Origin: Tenebrio molitor
Taxonomy: Eukaryota; Arthropoda; Insecta; Coleoptera; Tenebrionidae
NCBI RefSeq assembly: GCF_963966145.1
Contig: NC_091048.1
Coordinates: forward strand, 25,668,001-25,732,000
Length of the DNA stretch: 64,000 bases
Direction of reading: 5' to 3'
A program made the translations under genes and the position numbers. The notes beneath the pieces were generated by a model. It searched no databases. It had not been told where the DNA came from and saw only the letters and a list, made by a program, of their open reading frames with translations. Position 1 is the stretch's first letter. Every line of letters begins with the position of its first letter. Positions 34,880 to 49,100 of the stretch are shown piece by piece.

Positions 34880-37800
34880 AATACGAAAGGTTCCCCCACC
34901 CGGAGCGCTCCGAAGAAAAAAATTTCTGCCGACCGGACTTTGAATGGAACTGGCGGGGAGGAAAAAAATTTGGCTGCCGAAAGGGAGGGGACGCCGGCTG
35001 TCCCAGCGCCCCCTCCTTCGCGGTACCGCTCGAGACCCTTTTCCCCCACAATGCCACAACTTCCCTCCCAGCGGAAGTGCGTTTGATGCGCTAAGATGTT
35101 GACATTAATTGATCACTTGACGCAAACAATCGCGCGAGCTTCACCCTGGGTTTTTTCCCAGCGCAAAACAAAAAGTACACGGACAACCCTGAACTCGGGG
35201 AGCTATTTCCTCGATGTAAATCACCGTGCTTTACCTTCAAGCCTACCAAATCTGACACCTTGGTATTTTCGGATTTATTGCCGTTTTGAACACGCGTTCG
35301 CGTGTTTATAGGCGCGGTGCGTTAAACAGGAATTCATCAAGGAACTGTTTTGGACCCCCGCTTATTCCATGGTCGCAACTTTTTCCAATAAAATCTGCAT
35401 AACTGCGAAAACTGAATCACAATATTGCGTTTTAAAACCGTAACATATCATCATTCTGATACAACTTGACGTCCTTTAACTCCTACCTCAATAATTATTT
35501 CCTTTTTCTTTACTATCCACCTTTTCAGTAAGTACACTTTGCTCTCTACACCACAAGAAACCAACGCGGAAGTGGAAAGTACTCGTCCAACAAAAAAAAA
35601 CAAGAAAACCGTCTCAAATTATCTACAAGTACTACTAATGGTAGTACTAGTACTCATTACTACTATTTTTATTATAATTAAATCATGTTGTCCTTCTACA
35701 ACATTTTTGTTTGTATTCTGCATGTTTGAATAATGTTTTTTTTTTAAACCTCAGTACCCCTTGTACTGGTACTTCATCCGAACCACCAGGTACCACTGTA
35801 TTCTATTTGTCGCTTCAATTTTGGCCAAGCAGTACCACACAAAATCTAACCACCTGTTTCTATATTTAGATCTATTTCGGATAACCTCGGTACTACCGCA
35901 TTCGAGCGAAGCTGCACCGACGCACAGTGCAACGACTTTTGGCATTTTGGCGACGAGCGTACTTTGCTCTACTGACATTTGCTGCCAGATCCGACCTGAT
36001 TTTGCCGGAGTACTGCTCGATGGGTACCACCCTCAACACATCTTCTCCCGTTTGAATCCTCCCGATGTTGGACCCGACCTGGTTTTTCCCATTTGAACCC
36101 TCCTCGTTCTGACTGGTACTGGTACCACCCCCAATTGGGCCAATCCGGATTCTGCTCAGTCTCCAGTTGGCGCGACTCTCCTCTCAGTTGAGTCATTGTG
36201 TTCGGCGGAGGAATCAGATTAGAACGCGTTTCACGTGTTCTTAATGCCCAGCACGAGTCGTAAATTTTGTGTAAATAAATTGCCATCTTGTGCAACTGGC
36301 TCTTTGTTCTCCGGCGAATCTCGAACGTCCGATTGCAGAATGTGCTAATCGCGTTGTCACTGTCAAGCGCGGACGATCGAAACGTAACGACAAAATAATT
36401 ATCGAAACGCATACGTTGCACAAGGTTCAGTTTCCGGTCGTCCAGCAAATTGGAGTTTAATTGGGGAACAGCAGAGGTGCGAGTGGTGCGCCCTGTGGGA
36501 CTCCCTGCACAAGCGTCAGTTCTTTATTTAGATTTTTATTGGGTAATAAATCAGCAGTCAAGGTAAGTGTGACAAGATCATCCAGAGCAATTTCTGCGTC
36601 CAAACGGGTTGTAAAAAATGGATAACGAGAAAAAGTGTGACGTTTGTGGCTCGGAAAATGACATTGTTTTGCCTAATGGAGGAGAGTCAAACTGCAGCTT
36701 TTTGCGTGTTTTTCTGCATTTAATTGATTATTAAATTATTAGTACAAGTTTTCATGGTTAACGTCACCACGTAGCTCGACAGAAATCAATTATATGGTGT
36801 AATTACAATCAATAACAATTTTTTTTAGTTGAGATCTACTTGTTTACGAAAACCATAAAAGCGCCTAAATACGCATGTGCGTATTTTTTCACAAAATGCA
36901 CCGACAAAAAAATCGCGTGTTGACACTTGCACCTTTTGAATGTCACAAAACGGATGCGAATGAAGCTGCGACGTGACTGGCGGTGGCTCAAGACACGCAG
37001 TTTACATAAGTCACTAATTCGCTCGTTAGAGGGATTGCGGTAAGTCAGTCAAAAAGTAAAATTAATAATGCAACGAAATAAATAAATAATGAGTCGGTTT
37101 ATATAAAAATTATATAATTTGCGGTGGATTAAACGCGGTTGCTCAACCCACACTAGACTCGTTTTGCGATTGTTGAGATGGACAAGACGTGAGTGAAGAC
37201 AATGTCGTGCGTAGTGAGTGGAATTTTTGGATGAATCTGGTGGGATAACCCACCATAAACAAGTTTTTCCGATTTCATTTCATTCGACACCAGCGTGGTA
37301 AAAATACAAATAAATTGTCTTAATTGAGTCATCCATGTTATTAAGTCAAAATGCTGACGAAAAAAGCGTTTGGTGACCTCAGCTGTGATGTTGCGAAATT
37401 TTTAAGTACACGTTGTACACACTTGCTCGTTAATCTGTACAATAAAAACCTCTTTACGTTATAAAAATCAGCGCTGTTCCAATAAAGCGTCCAAAATTTG
37501 CTCAAGGATTCCGTTTCGTCCCAATTCTGTTCGCGTGTGTTGCCCAATAGTTACATATTTCGGTGTTAAATATGTAAACAAGATGACCAAACCGGAGGTG
37601 TTGGATAGGGAAATTTTCTGTGTGGTAAACATTTGACGAGTACTTGAGCTGGAGGACTCGGGGAGCCAGATGGACAGATAAGATATCCTGCAAGGATCAT
37701 CACCGAAGCCGTGACTCTTTTCGTAGCACGACCAAGTCACTGACTGCGATTGTGATCAGTTCTGTTTCAATACAAAGTTCATTAAGTCAAGCTATTAAAA

Positions 37801-38080
37801 TTTTGCATAAATTGCATCTAGTTTGCATATTTTATTTTTTGAATAATTTTGTTGATTGGTGTGCATGGATTAGCCTCTTTCGGTAATTTTGCGTAGTGTG
37901 ACCTAGGCACGCGCGATTGCGTTAATATCCACTTGCTACATTAATGCGTGATTGTCCAATCCAGTCTTTACATCTCGAACATCCTTACTATAAGATTTTT
38001 CCCAAGTATGTACTACATACTACAATCAAGAGTTTTAAAAGTCAAGTCCAACTTTTGTTGTCGATAACTTGCCGCACTTG
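34880..38080. other. no gene seen; locally GC-rich, GGTACC-rich patches
   Basis: 34880-35100 is GC-rich, and 35750-36150 has repeated GGTACC/GTACTGG motifs. Frames up to 159 codons on the minus strand look random. A 38-codon frame with CDVCGSEN lies at 36618-36734. Confidence 0.4.
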
Positions 38081-39560
38081 CTTCAAGATTTTTCAAGGTA
38101 CTACCACCACAGAGAACTTCGAATGGTTTCTCGGTTCTCGCTCTTTTTACGTTTCTCTACTTAGGTACTGATACAGTTTAAGAGTTTTGAAAGACGCCTG
38201 GAAACTTGCATGAAGAACTTTGAAAGGTACTACCGCCATGAAGAACTTCAAAAGATCCAAATTTAAATTGTCAAGTTTTGTTAATTTTCTCCTACTTCTA
38301 GATTGTACTCATGCATTTCAAGGGTTCAAAGGTATCTAAGAACCTTGAAGATTTTTTAAGATGTACTTTAAAGGTTTAGAAAGGCGTCTAGAAACCTTCA
38401 AAATCTTTCAAAAAACTAACGCCAACTTCTAGATTTTTTTCTCCTATTTCTAGATTTTTTCAAAATTTCAAGGGTTCTTAAAGGTGTATCCTTTAAGGAT
38501 TCTTCAAGGTACTATAGAAAAGAAGATCCTAATTTACATTCTCGATGTTTAGTTTCTTCCTCCTTCTTTATTTTAAATATAATAATGCTTTATTTGCCCT
38601 ACAGGCTTTCGGATTGGTGATTATTAGTGATTGCAGTTTTATCTAAACTGCAATTCTAAAAAAAGAAACATTTTTCTTTCTATTTCCCAACCCTTTCTTT
38701 TTCCATTCTGTCCCTCCTTTTCCGTATCTCTTACATCCATTCTATTTCCCTTCCGTCTTTATTCAGTATTTCTCCCCGTTCCTTTCTCTCCCTCTCTCAT
38801 TTCGTTACATCCATTCCACATGTGCTCAATTGTCTCTCTCTTCTCATGGCCCGTTCTGCACTTTCTTTCCTCTCATCCTGTTTTCTTTCTCCTCGTTCCC
38901 ACATCATTTTTTTCTCTTTTGGACTCTCCCTCCCCAGGTAGGTACTCCGGAATTTCCTCTGTGATACACCTCTCACATCCCTGTTATATCTGGATTCTTT
39001 GATTCTCTCCCTTCTTTCTTGCTTGCCTGAGTCTTGTCCCTTTCACTCAGCTCTACATTCATTCATCTTCCTTTTGCTCTTAATCTTTCCACTTCTTTAC
39101 TGGCCTTGTAGTACCCATTTCTCTCTCTCTCCTTATTCTCCGTGTATTCTTTTTCTTTTCTCTCCAGCATTCCGTTAGTATCCTACACTCTTCCATTCCT
39201 TCTTTAATTTTTTTTCAAGGTACTCATATATTTTAAGGGTTTTTAAAGACGCCTAAGATCAAAATCCTTCAAGATTTTTTCAAGGTATTGATACATTTTA
39301 AAAGTTATTAAAACCACCTAGAAGTCTTTGAGATCTTTTCAAGGTGCTACTGCCGTGAAGAGTTTTGAATGATTTAAGTTTTTATTAATACTTTTGTCGT
39401 ACTTCTAAATTCTTTCAAAGTCTTCATATACCTATTTCAAGGGTTCTCAATGATGCCAAGAATCCCCAAAATGTTTTCAAGGTACTGATACATTCTTTCG
39501 TCCCTGTTGCATAGTTTTTCACAGGTACTACCAATTGTATGCGATTTTCTTAAATTTTGT
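38080..39560 (+). repeat. degenerate repeat region with TTTCAAGGTACTACC motifs
   Basis: Motifs of the type TTTCAAGGTACTACC..CCATGAAGAACTTT recur irregularly at about 38091, 38224, 38503, 39218, 39277, 39337, 39477 and 39521, outside the pyrimidine tract. Related units are at 42840-43620. Confidence 0.55.
38665..39170 (+). repeat. pyrimidine-rich tract
   Basis: About 500 bases strongly enriched for C and T on the + strand (TTTCTTTC, CCCTCC, CTCTCTCTC). It creates a long spurious frame of F, S, L and P. No repeat unit is obvious. Confidence 0.7.
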
Positions 39561-39858
39561 TGGAAGTGCAAATAAGGTCTTCTGCTTCCCAATTTTATTA
39601 ATGTTCAGTAAAGTTGAGTATAAGAAAGTCTCTATTGACTTTGCTGAATGTTTTACACATTTTCACTACACATTCGGATGAACATATAGCAAGAAAATAT
39701 TCTACTTTTAGGTTTTAGCTCTTTTTTAAACTAATTTACAATAAATAATTTCTAACATTTTTTCTAGACAAGAGTTTAAATCGAAATGATGTTCAAAATG
39801 CGTTCTTAGTAGTGTTCTGTTCTAATTAAACGTTGTAGAAGTCTAGCTATGGTCGTTA

Positions 39859-40299
39859 TACAGGGTGTCACAAAATTAACGTATTCCAAGTCGGGGGTCT
39901 TGTAGAGAAAAATCTCAGGAATCTCGAAAAAATAAAATAAAAAATATGGGGGGGGGGGGTCTTTACAAAGATATATGGGTCTGAAGGTTCAAACTTTTCA
40001 TCATGTTTTCTTCAAATAAAAAATATAAATGGTTGACATTCATTTTGAAATATGGTGAGGATGATTATGTAAAATAGTAAAATAGAAATGAAAAGACATT
40101 TCTTGAAAAAACAGCTTTATCTCGAAATTCCAATTTTTGTTCAAAAGGGAAGTACAACATAGCTAGAATATTATTCAGGTACTTTTGAACAAATATTGAT
40201 ATTTTTTTCAAAGTGACAGCAATTTTTTTCTTACACATTTTTACTTGGTCCCCTACTAAGCCCCGAACTCGGAATACGATAATTTTAAGACACCTTGTA
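39859..40299. mobile_element. TIR element, TACAGGGTGTCACAAAATTA ends
   Basis: The left end TACAGGGTGTCACAAAATTA is matched inverted by TAATTTTAAGACACCTTGTA. Both continue into GTATTCC and a CGGGG stretch. An internal run of nine to ten G is at about 39950. Confidence 0.7.
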
Positions 40300-40613
40300 G
40301 ATGTAGACTGGGGACTTGTCGTTAAGTTGGCCAAAAGAAGTAACTAGGCGCGCTTATAAGGTATTTGGAATTTATGACAGATTTCTCACCAAATACAGTT
40401 CAATCATAAATTTTAAGCGACCTTGAGTTTGACAATCCACATCTAAAACGTTTTTACTATAAATAAATAATTGTTTATTACTTTTAGATTTAGAAAGCTA
40501 CAAACTGTTGTAGATTTTTTTAAGTAACTAGAACTAGACTCGGTGCTACTATATACCATTTGACGTTTTGACAATCTCGTAACACTGTTTATTCTTAATC
40601 CAGGTCGTGGAGT

Positions 40614-40848
40614 ACAGTTGATTGCAAAAAAAAACGGGAACTGTCAGAATAAATGACACATTTTTACAATTTTTGCATAGTGTGAAACCTTCTTATGAGA
40701 GATAGGTTAGAATTAACGTCAAAATTCAATGACACTGTTTTAAATTATTTAATAGGTATTGTGAAGTAGACAGTTAATTGACAAATAAACAAAATCAAAT
40801 TTACATTAGGAAAATTTTCGTTTCCCGATTTTTTTGCAACCAACTGTA
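40614..40848. mobile_element. MITE family G copy 2
   Basis: Same ends and interior (GTTTCACACTATG-type block, inverted) as 21542-21773. Confidence 0.85.
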
Positions 40849-41449
40849 CGTCGTACTCTGCACATCATTAGGAGTAGTTTCCACGAAGTACATTGTTATT
40901 GTTATTTTATGAGTGTACGATTATAAATAAAGAAACGATGAATGATTGTATAGATTCCAGTGGTGTTAGGCAGGGGTTCGTTTTGGGACTTTCGCTATTA
41001 GCAAGTTGGCACGAACCAAATCTAAATGTGTGGACATAATCCTATTTAATTTAATTTGTAGTTGAAAAGCTCTCGTTCAAGTCTTTCATCTGTATTGCAT
41101 TATTCATGTCCCGTATTCCGTCTAATTAATCTCAACCGTGATCTTTGCAAGATTGCCATCTCTTGTAAGCCCATGTAAGTGAACAGGAAACAGGTCCAAC
41201 AAAGCCTGTTAAATTTCCACTGTTTGTATATTCGAAGGCGACTCAGCCTTCCCAATTTTGACATACCCTCGTTTCTTATTACAATAATTACAAAAAGCAA
41301 GAGTTGATTGTTTTGACGATTTGGCAATGGTTCGTTTCAGACGCGTAAAGTTGCCCAACTCGCTCCTGTATAAATAATAATAACGGTAGCAATAACAATA
41401 AAATAACGAATCGCATTTGCTATTTAAAACTGAAATTGACTCAGCGAGT

Positions 41450-41456
41450 TATATAA
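41450..41456 (+). promoter_or_regulatory. TATA box candidate
   Basis: TATATAA followed by about 600 bases of locally GC-richer sequence, with a second TATATAA at 41894-41900. Possible alternative 5' exons of elongase 8. Confidence 0.3.
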
Positions 41457-42729
41457 GTGCAGATACGTTCGTTGCACACTCGGTGCATGCACGGGTCGAA
41501 AGTGAAATCTTTGCGTTTTCTTGATCGATCAATTGGAGTTTTTTGTGTGGAGTTTGCGTCAAGACGACGATAATCAGCGATAAACAGCGTCATTTTAATT
41601 CCGTCGCGTCCAATAGGAGACGTTCAGGGCCGCCGACATTGACCAGAGCGACGTAAGCTGCGACAAGGGTTACCGGAAGCGCAGCTCGGTGCGGCGGTCC
41701 CTTCGGACGGTTGTGTCAACGTGACGCAACTTGATGCAGATAGTGCGTACTCGGGAGCAGATAGTGAAATGCTGCCAAAATGATGAAAGAGAAATTCAGT
41801 GTCAAAAGTGAAAGAACTTTTCGACGACCTTGGCTTGAATTTTACCACGATTATGCCACAACATACTATCGGCTTGTTTCAGCTGGGTTGGCTTATATAA
41901 GAAGCCTAGTTTCTCGGAGGATGGTGACTCGGTGATCAAGGCTGCCGGAGGAAGTCCCCACACGTGCGCGCTCGCTAATTGGGAGGCGGTTTCGGCGGCG
42001 TCCGGACTTTGCTCCCATCACCGTCACGGGAAAACCCAACTGACGACAGGATAACAGGCGAGAAGCGGCGCTCGTCCTTATGAATAATTTTTTTAACGGT
42101 GTTTCTCAATATTTTCTTTGTTACAAGTGTTGAAACGTTCCACTCATGTGGACTCTCCTGCTTTCAGATTTCTCAACTGGGTATGTAGAAACTATGTAAC
42201 TTATTGATTGGCGGACTTCTTGTGGAAAATATGGACGATTGAACCGACGAAATGTCAATTGGATTTATTCAGGTCGTGACCCCGTGACACCAACAATCGG
42301 TGATGACCACTGGATGAGCCGACCCAGAAGCTGTGATGGAATGAACTGCTGATGCTCAAGAAAAATTTTAATGTTTGTTTCCGCGATGCTTTATGGAGAC
42401 ATTCAAGGCTGCAGCAAAATAATGTTATGATATGCTGAATTATTCTATATTTAATGTTGACGCATAACTCTGTTGAAACAATGCTCAAGAAAATATGTCT
42501 TTTATATTCCACAAATTATCAATTTATTTTTCGTCATGTAGCAGTACCCTTCTTGGACTTAGCTAAAGGAAAAGAGAATAAGGCTGTAAAGTTCTAAAGT
42601 GTTCTTTGTAGTACTACAAAATTCTTGTTTAATTAATCTCTTTCACTAAGCATATCTATCTGGCCTTCCATTTGGTACATTAATGTGTGGTTGCCCAGCC
42701 CAGTATTTATAGTATAGCCAAGAAAACTT

Positions 42730-43640
42730 TCTCTACATTTTTTTTATTTACCTCAAGATTTTCGTCAAGAAATACAACCACGATAAGTCATAATCATAGT
42801 CCCCAAAGGGAACGGAACATTGTTTAAGCTTTTCTCCTGTGACAAGATTTTTTGAAAATAGTACCATCGCAAAGAAGTTTGAAATGACAAAACTAAATCT
42901 GGTTCCAAATTGTTTTGATAAGTTTTTGCTGAACCACCACCACAAATAATTTTTGGTACCATTGTATACAATTTTCTTGAATTCTATTGGAAGTCTAAGT
43001 ACTTATCATTTTTTGCTCCGCATTAACTTCTTATTTCAAGATTTTTCCGAAGTACCACATCATTTTTTTTTTACTTTTCTATTCCACATTAACTTATCAT
43101 AAAAAATGTGTTACCAAATCGTATCGTTATGTTTTTGCTTTGGTACCACTACCACAAACCATTCCAAAAGTTACTTTTTTTCAAAATTCTTCCCAAATAC
43201 TACCAGATAAGAACGTTCAAAATCTATTTTTTTTTGACTTAATGCAAAAAATTATCTCTTTTGTGTCTAATTTACTGAAAAAGTGTTCATTATTTTCTAT
43301 TTTACCTTAACTTTGATAGGGGTGGAAACTATTCCCTTGGAGAAGATTTTTTGAAAGCAGTGGTGGTACCACATAGTACTTTAAACCCATAAATCAAAAT
43401 TTTGTTTCCACATCTTTTGTTAAGTTTCTAGTTAAGTACCACCGCCAGGAACCATCAGTAATTTTCGTTCCACTGCACAATATTTTTTTGTTCCACTACA
43501 TATCTACTACATCCTTGGGGTTTCCACTTTTTCCTTATTTTAAGATTTTTCTCCGGTACCACCACTATCAACAACTTTCAACGCCAGTGGTTTTATTCTT
43601 TGATCTTGCTGCACAGAATTTTTTCATTAGTGTTAACTGG
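42730..43640 (+). repeat. second cluster of GGTACCACC-type degenerate repeats
   Basis: Contains TTTGGTACCATTGTATACAA, GGTACCACTACCACAAACC and GGTACCACCACTATC. The 42953-43000 block resembles 39526-39570 (CCATTGTATAC..ATTTTCTTGAATT..TTGGAAGT). Confidence 0.5.
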
Positions 43641-45411
43641 GGAAGACGCTGGAAGTGATTAATTTAAAAAATACATTTTTAGTTTCCACTTTTTCTTACA
43701 AATAGATTTATACAAGACAAAATTTGGAATAAAACAGGTTAACAAGTGGAAATATGATAATCCAAATTGTTTATGACGCAGGATGAATACCAAAAAACTA
43801 GACTAGCTAAACAAGATTGTTTTTCAATCGAAATAGTTTCCTTTGCCTTAAAACGTGTTATTTTGTTCTTTGTTCTTGTAGAATGTTCATGGTTCCCATT
43901 TTGCGTACATGTGTGTAGTTCCACTTGATCCCAGAATAATTCTGCCATACACAGATCTGGATTTCGGTAAGGTTGTTTCATATTTTTAAGAGTTTTTAGT
44001 TTTATTTGCCTTTTTAAATTGTTTCTACAAAAGTGGGACGTATCATGATCTTGTTTAAAAAAAAAAAAACCCCTGCCAATCAGAGGCGATCTAAAGGGAA
44101 CAACATGATGTTGCAAGATGTTATACCTAGCACCAGATCTCTACCTCGTTACCTTCGGCATATCCCCAAATCCTGACGGGAATTTCAAATTGCTTTTTTT
44201 GCTACCTCTTCTAAAACAAATGTTGTCATCTCTTAATTTATTGATTGTTCCGGTCACACTGTGTCACTGGAATTACCAGTTTTAGCTTTGTCTAAATATC
44301 TTTAGTACAAATCTTAATTGTGTAGACACTTGTCGCAAATCTTAAGAGTTTCCAACACAAAAAATCACCATTTTTTTCTGTCAAACAAATAATATTTAAT
44401 ACCTCCAGCTGCAGGTACATATTAATGTATCTTTTAATTATTGGGAAAAAACTTTGTTTGCGTCAAATGCAACGTAATAATTGGATCTAAGAAGTACTTT
44501 AAAAGTAATTGTCAGATGGTTCGAAGATATCTGGTTTTTTTACACCATTTAATGGTGATTTAGAAATTCATTTTAGTCTTTAGACGTAAGCCGTGGATTT
44601 TCCAAAAATATTCTGTAGGACTCGCATCTGGGATTTCTGCTGGACTGTTTAAAAAGCGTCTTAAGAAGTCTACGATTTATAGGTTTAATCGAAAGTGACT
44701 GTAACTATATATCTTTTTTTGTGTGTATTTTTTTTGTTTTAAATCCAGATGGGCACCAGAGTACTAAAACTCTTCTAACAAAATCTGCAAGTCACAGCCT
44801 GGATATTTGCTAATTAGTAGTAGAGTAACAAAACAGAATTGTTAAATGATTAGCATCTCGTTCTGAAATATAAATGATTTGTAGTTGTAGCGATAATTGG
44901 TAGCATTTAGTATACGAAACCAGTTGAAGACACAGCTGCAGAATTGTTTCTAAAATGAAAATTTGCAATGTTTGTTGAAGATTTCAGTTTTAAATTGGTT
45001 TCAACATAATGAAGCTCCGACTTATTACAGCTATAAATTTCGTAATTAGTGGGACCAATTTTGAAGAAGAGTCAGTTTGTTACAGTCTTGCCAAATGTTT
45101 ATTTTCTTTTGTCCATAGATCAAACACCTGTTTATCAGACAGAGTTGTGACGGCGCGAAGTCGAAATGATTTTGAAACAATCCTTCATGATACGTTAAGA
45201 AATGCAAACAATTATTTCTACACAAATTGCTAACACTTATTAGTAAAAAGAATACCTGAATATCTTTCACGATTCTCATAATCTTTGTCATTTTTCTTAT
45301 TCCTTACTCTCTCATATTTTTAATACAGAATTTCTTTTACTACATACACGTTTTTTGTTTTTAATCACCAGAATCGTCATTCACGTGGTTAGCGAAATTT
45401 CTCAAAACTAA

Positions 45412-45590
45412 TACAGTTGGTTGCGAAAAAAACGGGAAAAGAAAATTGTCTATTTGTCAATTAATTCTCTACTTGACAATACCTATCAAATGATTTCTAA
45501 AAATATCATTGAATTTTGACAATATGTAATTCTAACCGATCTCTCGTAAGAAGTTTCACACTATGAAAATTAAAATTTTATTCTGAAAAT
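45412..45590. mobile_element. MITE family G copy 3, right end missing
   Basis: It begins TACAGTTGGTTGCGAAAAAA and follows family G through TTTCACACTATG, but the right TIR is lost. Confidence 0.75.
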
Positions 45591-45801
45591 TTAAATCCGG
45601 GCGTTGTTTACCTCGTCGTTCTTACTTTTACTTTAATTTAATTGTTTTCGTTTCTCACGGGTGAGTTGAGGATGTTTGAATTTATCAATTTTCCGCGGCA
45701 AGGTAAATTGCCAAATCAGGAAATTCAAAACTACTAAACTGAAACAGCAAGTGATGCCAACATATTGTCACATTGACAGCACGGATGTCATTGAAAACGA
45801 C

Positions 45802-46153
45802 TAAAGTCCATTCAAAAATCAAAAAACCACCACCGTTGCTTTATGTTGGTAAAATTTAAAAAACCCTAGGTAGATATTTTTTCATACTATATTAGTAACT
45901 ATAAATTATGACATTTATTTGATTCAAAATAAAATTCAATTGCTTTGAATTTCGTTCATATTGTTTTATTAGCAGCACGTTTCATTTATTTATTGATTCT
46001 TATTATTTTTACTTAAACATGCCCAGAAAAACAAGACACTTAATAAACATTTAACCTCAAAATTTTACAAATTTTACACTAGACAGCGTTGCCGCTAGTA
46101 ATTATCCAGGAAAATGCCACGTTGGTGATTTTTTGATTTTTGAATGGACTTTA
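45802..46153. mobile_element. TIR element, TAAAGTCCATTCAAAAATC ends
   Basis: The inverted arms of about 30 bp read TAAAGTCCATTCAAAAATC and GATTTTTGAATGGACTTTA. A related end occurs at 61704. Confidence 0.8.
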
Positions 46154-49100
46154 TATCTGTGTATAAGTTATATTAATTACTGCCAACTTCAAAATAAAAA
46201 GTTCTTGAGTAATTCTCTTTAATATGATGAATTGATGAATAGTGAGAAGTTTTTATAAAATAATTTGAATAACAACGGCTACATTATTTGTTATAACATC
46301 CTATTGGTTGTTGGAACATATAAAAAGATAATTATCAACAGGTGACGATGTGACTACCTCTCACTAAATAAAATGCGAGGACAATAATATTTAAAAAAAT
46401 TATTTTACGTAAATGTGTACTTATTGATTAATGTCTTCCATTTCAGTTGCCACTTTTGATCCTCTGTCCTTGTGTGTGCTTATACGCAATTAGTTTTTAT
46501 AAACGACGTTAATCTATAATTTAAAAAAATCTATTAGAAAAAAAAATCAAATTTCTCGGGAAAAAAATCTCCTGAATGAATTAATTAAAGATTGATCCGC
46601 GAATTTGGAGTTCACACAATACAACATACTTAATTTATTGTGTGGGAAAGAGCGCGGTCTGGTTTAATTAGGGATTTTTTCAACTTTTTGCGAATTAAAA
46701 TTTTACGACAAAGGAAATAAAAATAAACGACTTGCAAAACATTCTTTTCTTCACATTTCTCGAACTAGATCCAGTTTACTTCTTTACACTCGCACATGTT
46801 TATTGATAGACGATTAATCAAATATTATCAATATCTCCATAGAAGATTCCTTTGGAATCCTTCATAATTTCTTGAGAGGAAAAACTGATTTGTAAACTTC
46901 CTTAAAATCGGAAGAAACCCGACAGAATAAGACATGTGCAGTTTCAATAAGATTTATCAACACACATTCGAGAATTCCACAAAAGAAACTTGAAGGAAGA
47001 ACCTATGGAAGCAGCAGCATAGATTCTGCAAACCTTGAAGGAACAACTTACTGAGAAACTCCTCTTTCAAATAGGCTCCTTCTTTTGAAAATAACTACAC
47101 TGAAAGACAGTGAAGATCCACTTGGTACTATTTAGTAAGAAGTACTTCATTCATAAATGTCCTGATTTTCGGTGCAAAAAATCTGTGTGTGCTTCACCAA
47201 TAGTGATAAATCATCTCAACAATTCTTTTGCATTGTTCGTGAATCGCTCCAAATTGTTTTGTGCAAGTTGCATTAAACTTGTTTTTGCTAAGGTGTCAAC
47301 AACCGCGGAACCCATCTGGCAGACAAGGTGCAAACTCACCCAGTGTAACATCCATGTCGATTTAAATTCCTGTCGAGGTCATGCCCTCTTTATATAAATA
47401 TTTTATAAATCTGCAGAAGCTCCACATTATCCATTTTCATAGAAATACCTGATCCATAAAGGTTAACAGACTATTGTTGAACAACTATCCAAGATGCGCG
47501 TTCCAAATTTTTTTGTATGCCTATCAAGGATAACGGTTCAAACTTCAAGAAACATCAAAGAGAGTAAAGTGCCACCACAATTAAAAGAATTCAAAGGAAC
47601 ATTCTGCGAGTTAGTCACCTTACCTCAATATCATACGAAAACAAAACACTTTGCTCTTATAAAAAAGAGGTATACCTACCTACCTGACGTACGAGTGTGT
47701 TTTTCCTAAGCTTCATTGCTTTGTTTTTGTTGATTTACATCGCAAATTTTATTTTGTCTAGATTTAAAGCAGTTTATTATTTATGAATTCATGTTTGCGT
47801 AGGCAACCAACAATACAATCATAGTGTTTGGCGCTAATCAATTGGTCGAATAAACGTAAACAACTTTCCCTTTTCTTGCTTGAATCTATGAATTAGCGAC
47901 ACTCTCCTGCTGGCACTAAACAAGGACGCTCTTGGCGGCACCAGTTTTGTGGAATAAATCGAGGAGATCATTACAAAAGTGCTCATCCCTCCAAATCCAG
48001 TTGTGCAAGAAGTGTGGCGTTGTCTGTTACAAAACGTGAAGAAGCAATTCTAGTCACCGACCGTGACACGGATTGTCGAGGGGTCAGGTCAGGTCAAGTC
48101 TAATAAGTCGCAAACAATCAATCGAAACTACTTCCCCGCCAATTATTTTCGGAAATTCCAGAGTCGCAAATCTTGACAAAAACGAAACCTTGGAATTATA
48201 AATTAATTTAACTCATCTGAGAGTGACGAGGACAGGTCCGGTGCAACAAGTTTGAGAAGGAGAAATTATAGTTCAGGACCAGATGCTGTTCTATTTCGCC
48301 AAAATCAAGGAAGCAGTTCTAGGCGAAACGTTAAGTGTGTTAGTGTTATGAATGTTGGTGTGTTAAGTGGTAAACGGAGAAGAGACTGCTTGGTGATTGT
48401 GAAACCCAAATAATTCTCATTGTATAAGTGTATGTACAGCATGTCACAATAATTTTTTCAATTTATTGCGAAGCGCGAATAAAGGGGTATTTTTCATGGG
48501 ATGACGTGTTGCTAGGGTCCTACATGTTTAAGCGCTTCGCGGAAATTATTAGCAAAACAGGTGCGTCGTTTTATAAGCGAAAACAATAAGTCTGGGTGAT
48601 AGACACAAATTTTGCAATTTATTCAAAGTCGGCGACACTTTCGACGCACAGACAAATTTTTTGAAGTGATTATTTATGCCAAAAGTGACCCTCATTTCAT
48701 AACATTTTCAAGGTAAGACATTTTTTACATTCTGGAATAATAATTTTGACGTTGGCATGTATTTTTAACCGACCGTACTGACCTTTAGTACAAGCATTAA
48801 GTACTGTATAGTATTGAAAAAAACAAATTCTAAAAATCGAATTATTTAATTAATTGAATTGAAAGAGATTCAGAGTTCAATTAATTATTTATTTAACTAT
48901 TAGCACAATCAAATGCGACTATATTATTGGTTTTTGAGCTACGCTAAAAATTTTCGATTTCTAACAACTATTTTAACGTTGCAAAACAAATTATTATTTA
49001 GCTATAAATCCATGAATTCAAAACTCAATTATTTATTTATTAATTATCTCCATATTCAAGTAAGACATTGTCGATTTTACAGTTACGCCAGAATGTTTAC

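Noticed and set aside
35969..36448. 159-codon minus-strand frame
   Set aside because: Composition and lack of any recognisable domain suggest a chance frame in locally GC-richer DNA.
38631..39002. 123-codon frame rich in F, S, L and P
   Set aside because: Product of the pyrimidine-rich tract, with no domain and no splice context.
47110..47397. 95-codon frame with several cysteines, perhaps a piggyBac C-terminal zinc-finger relic
   Set aside because: The cysteine spacing does not clearly match the piggyBac ring, and no transposase core is nearby.
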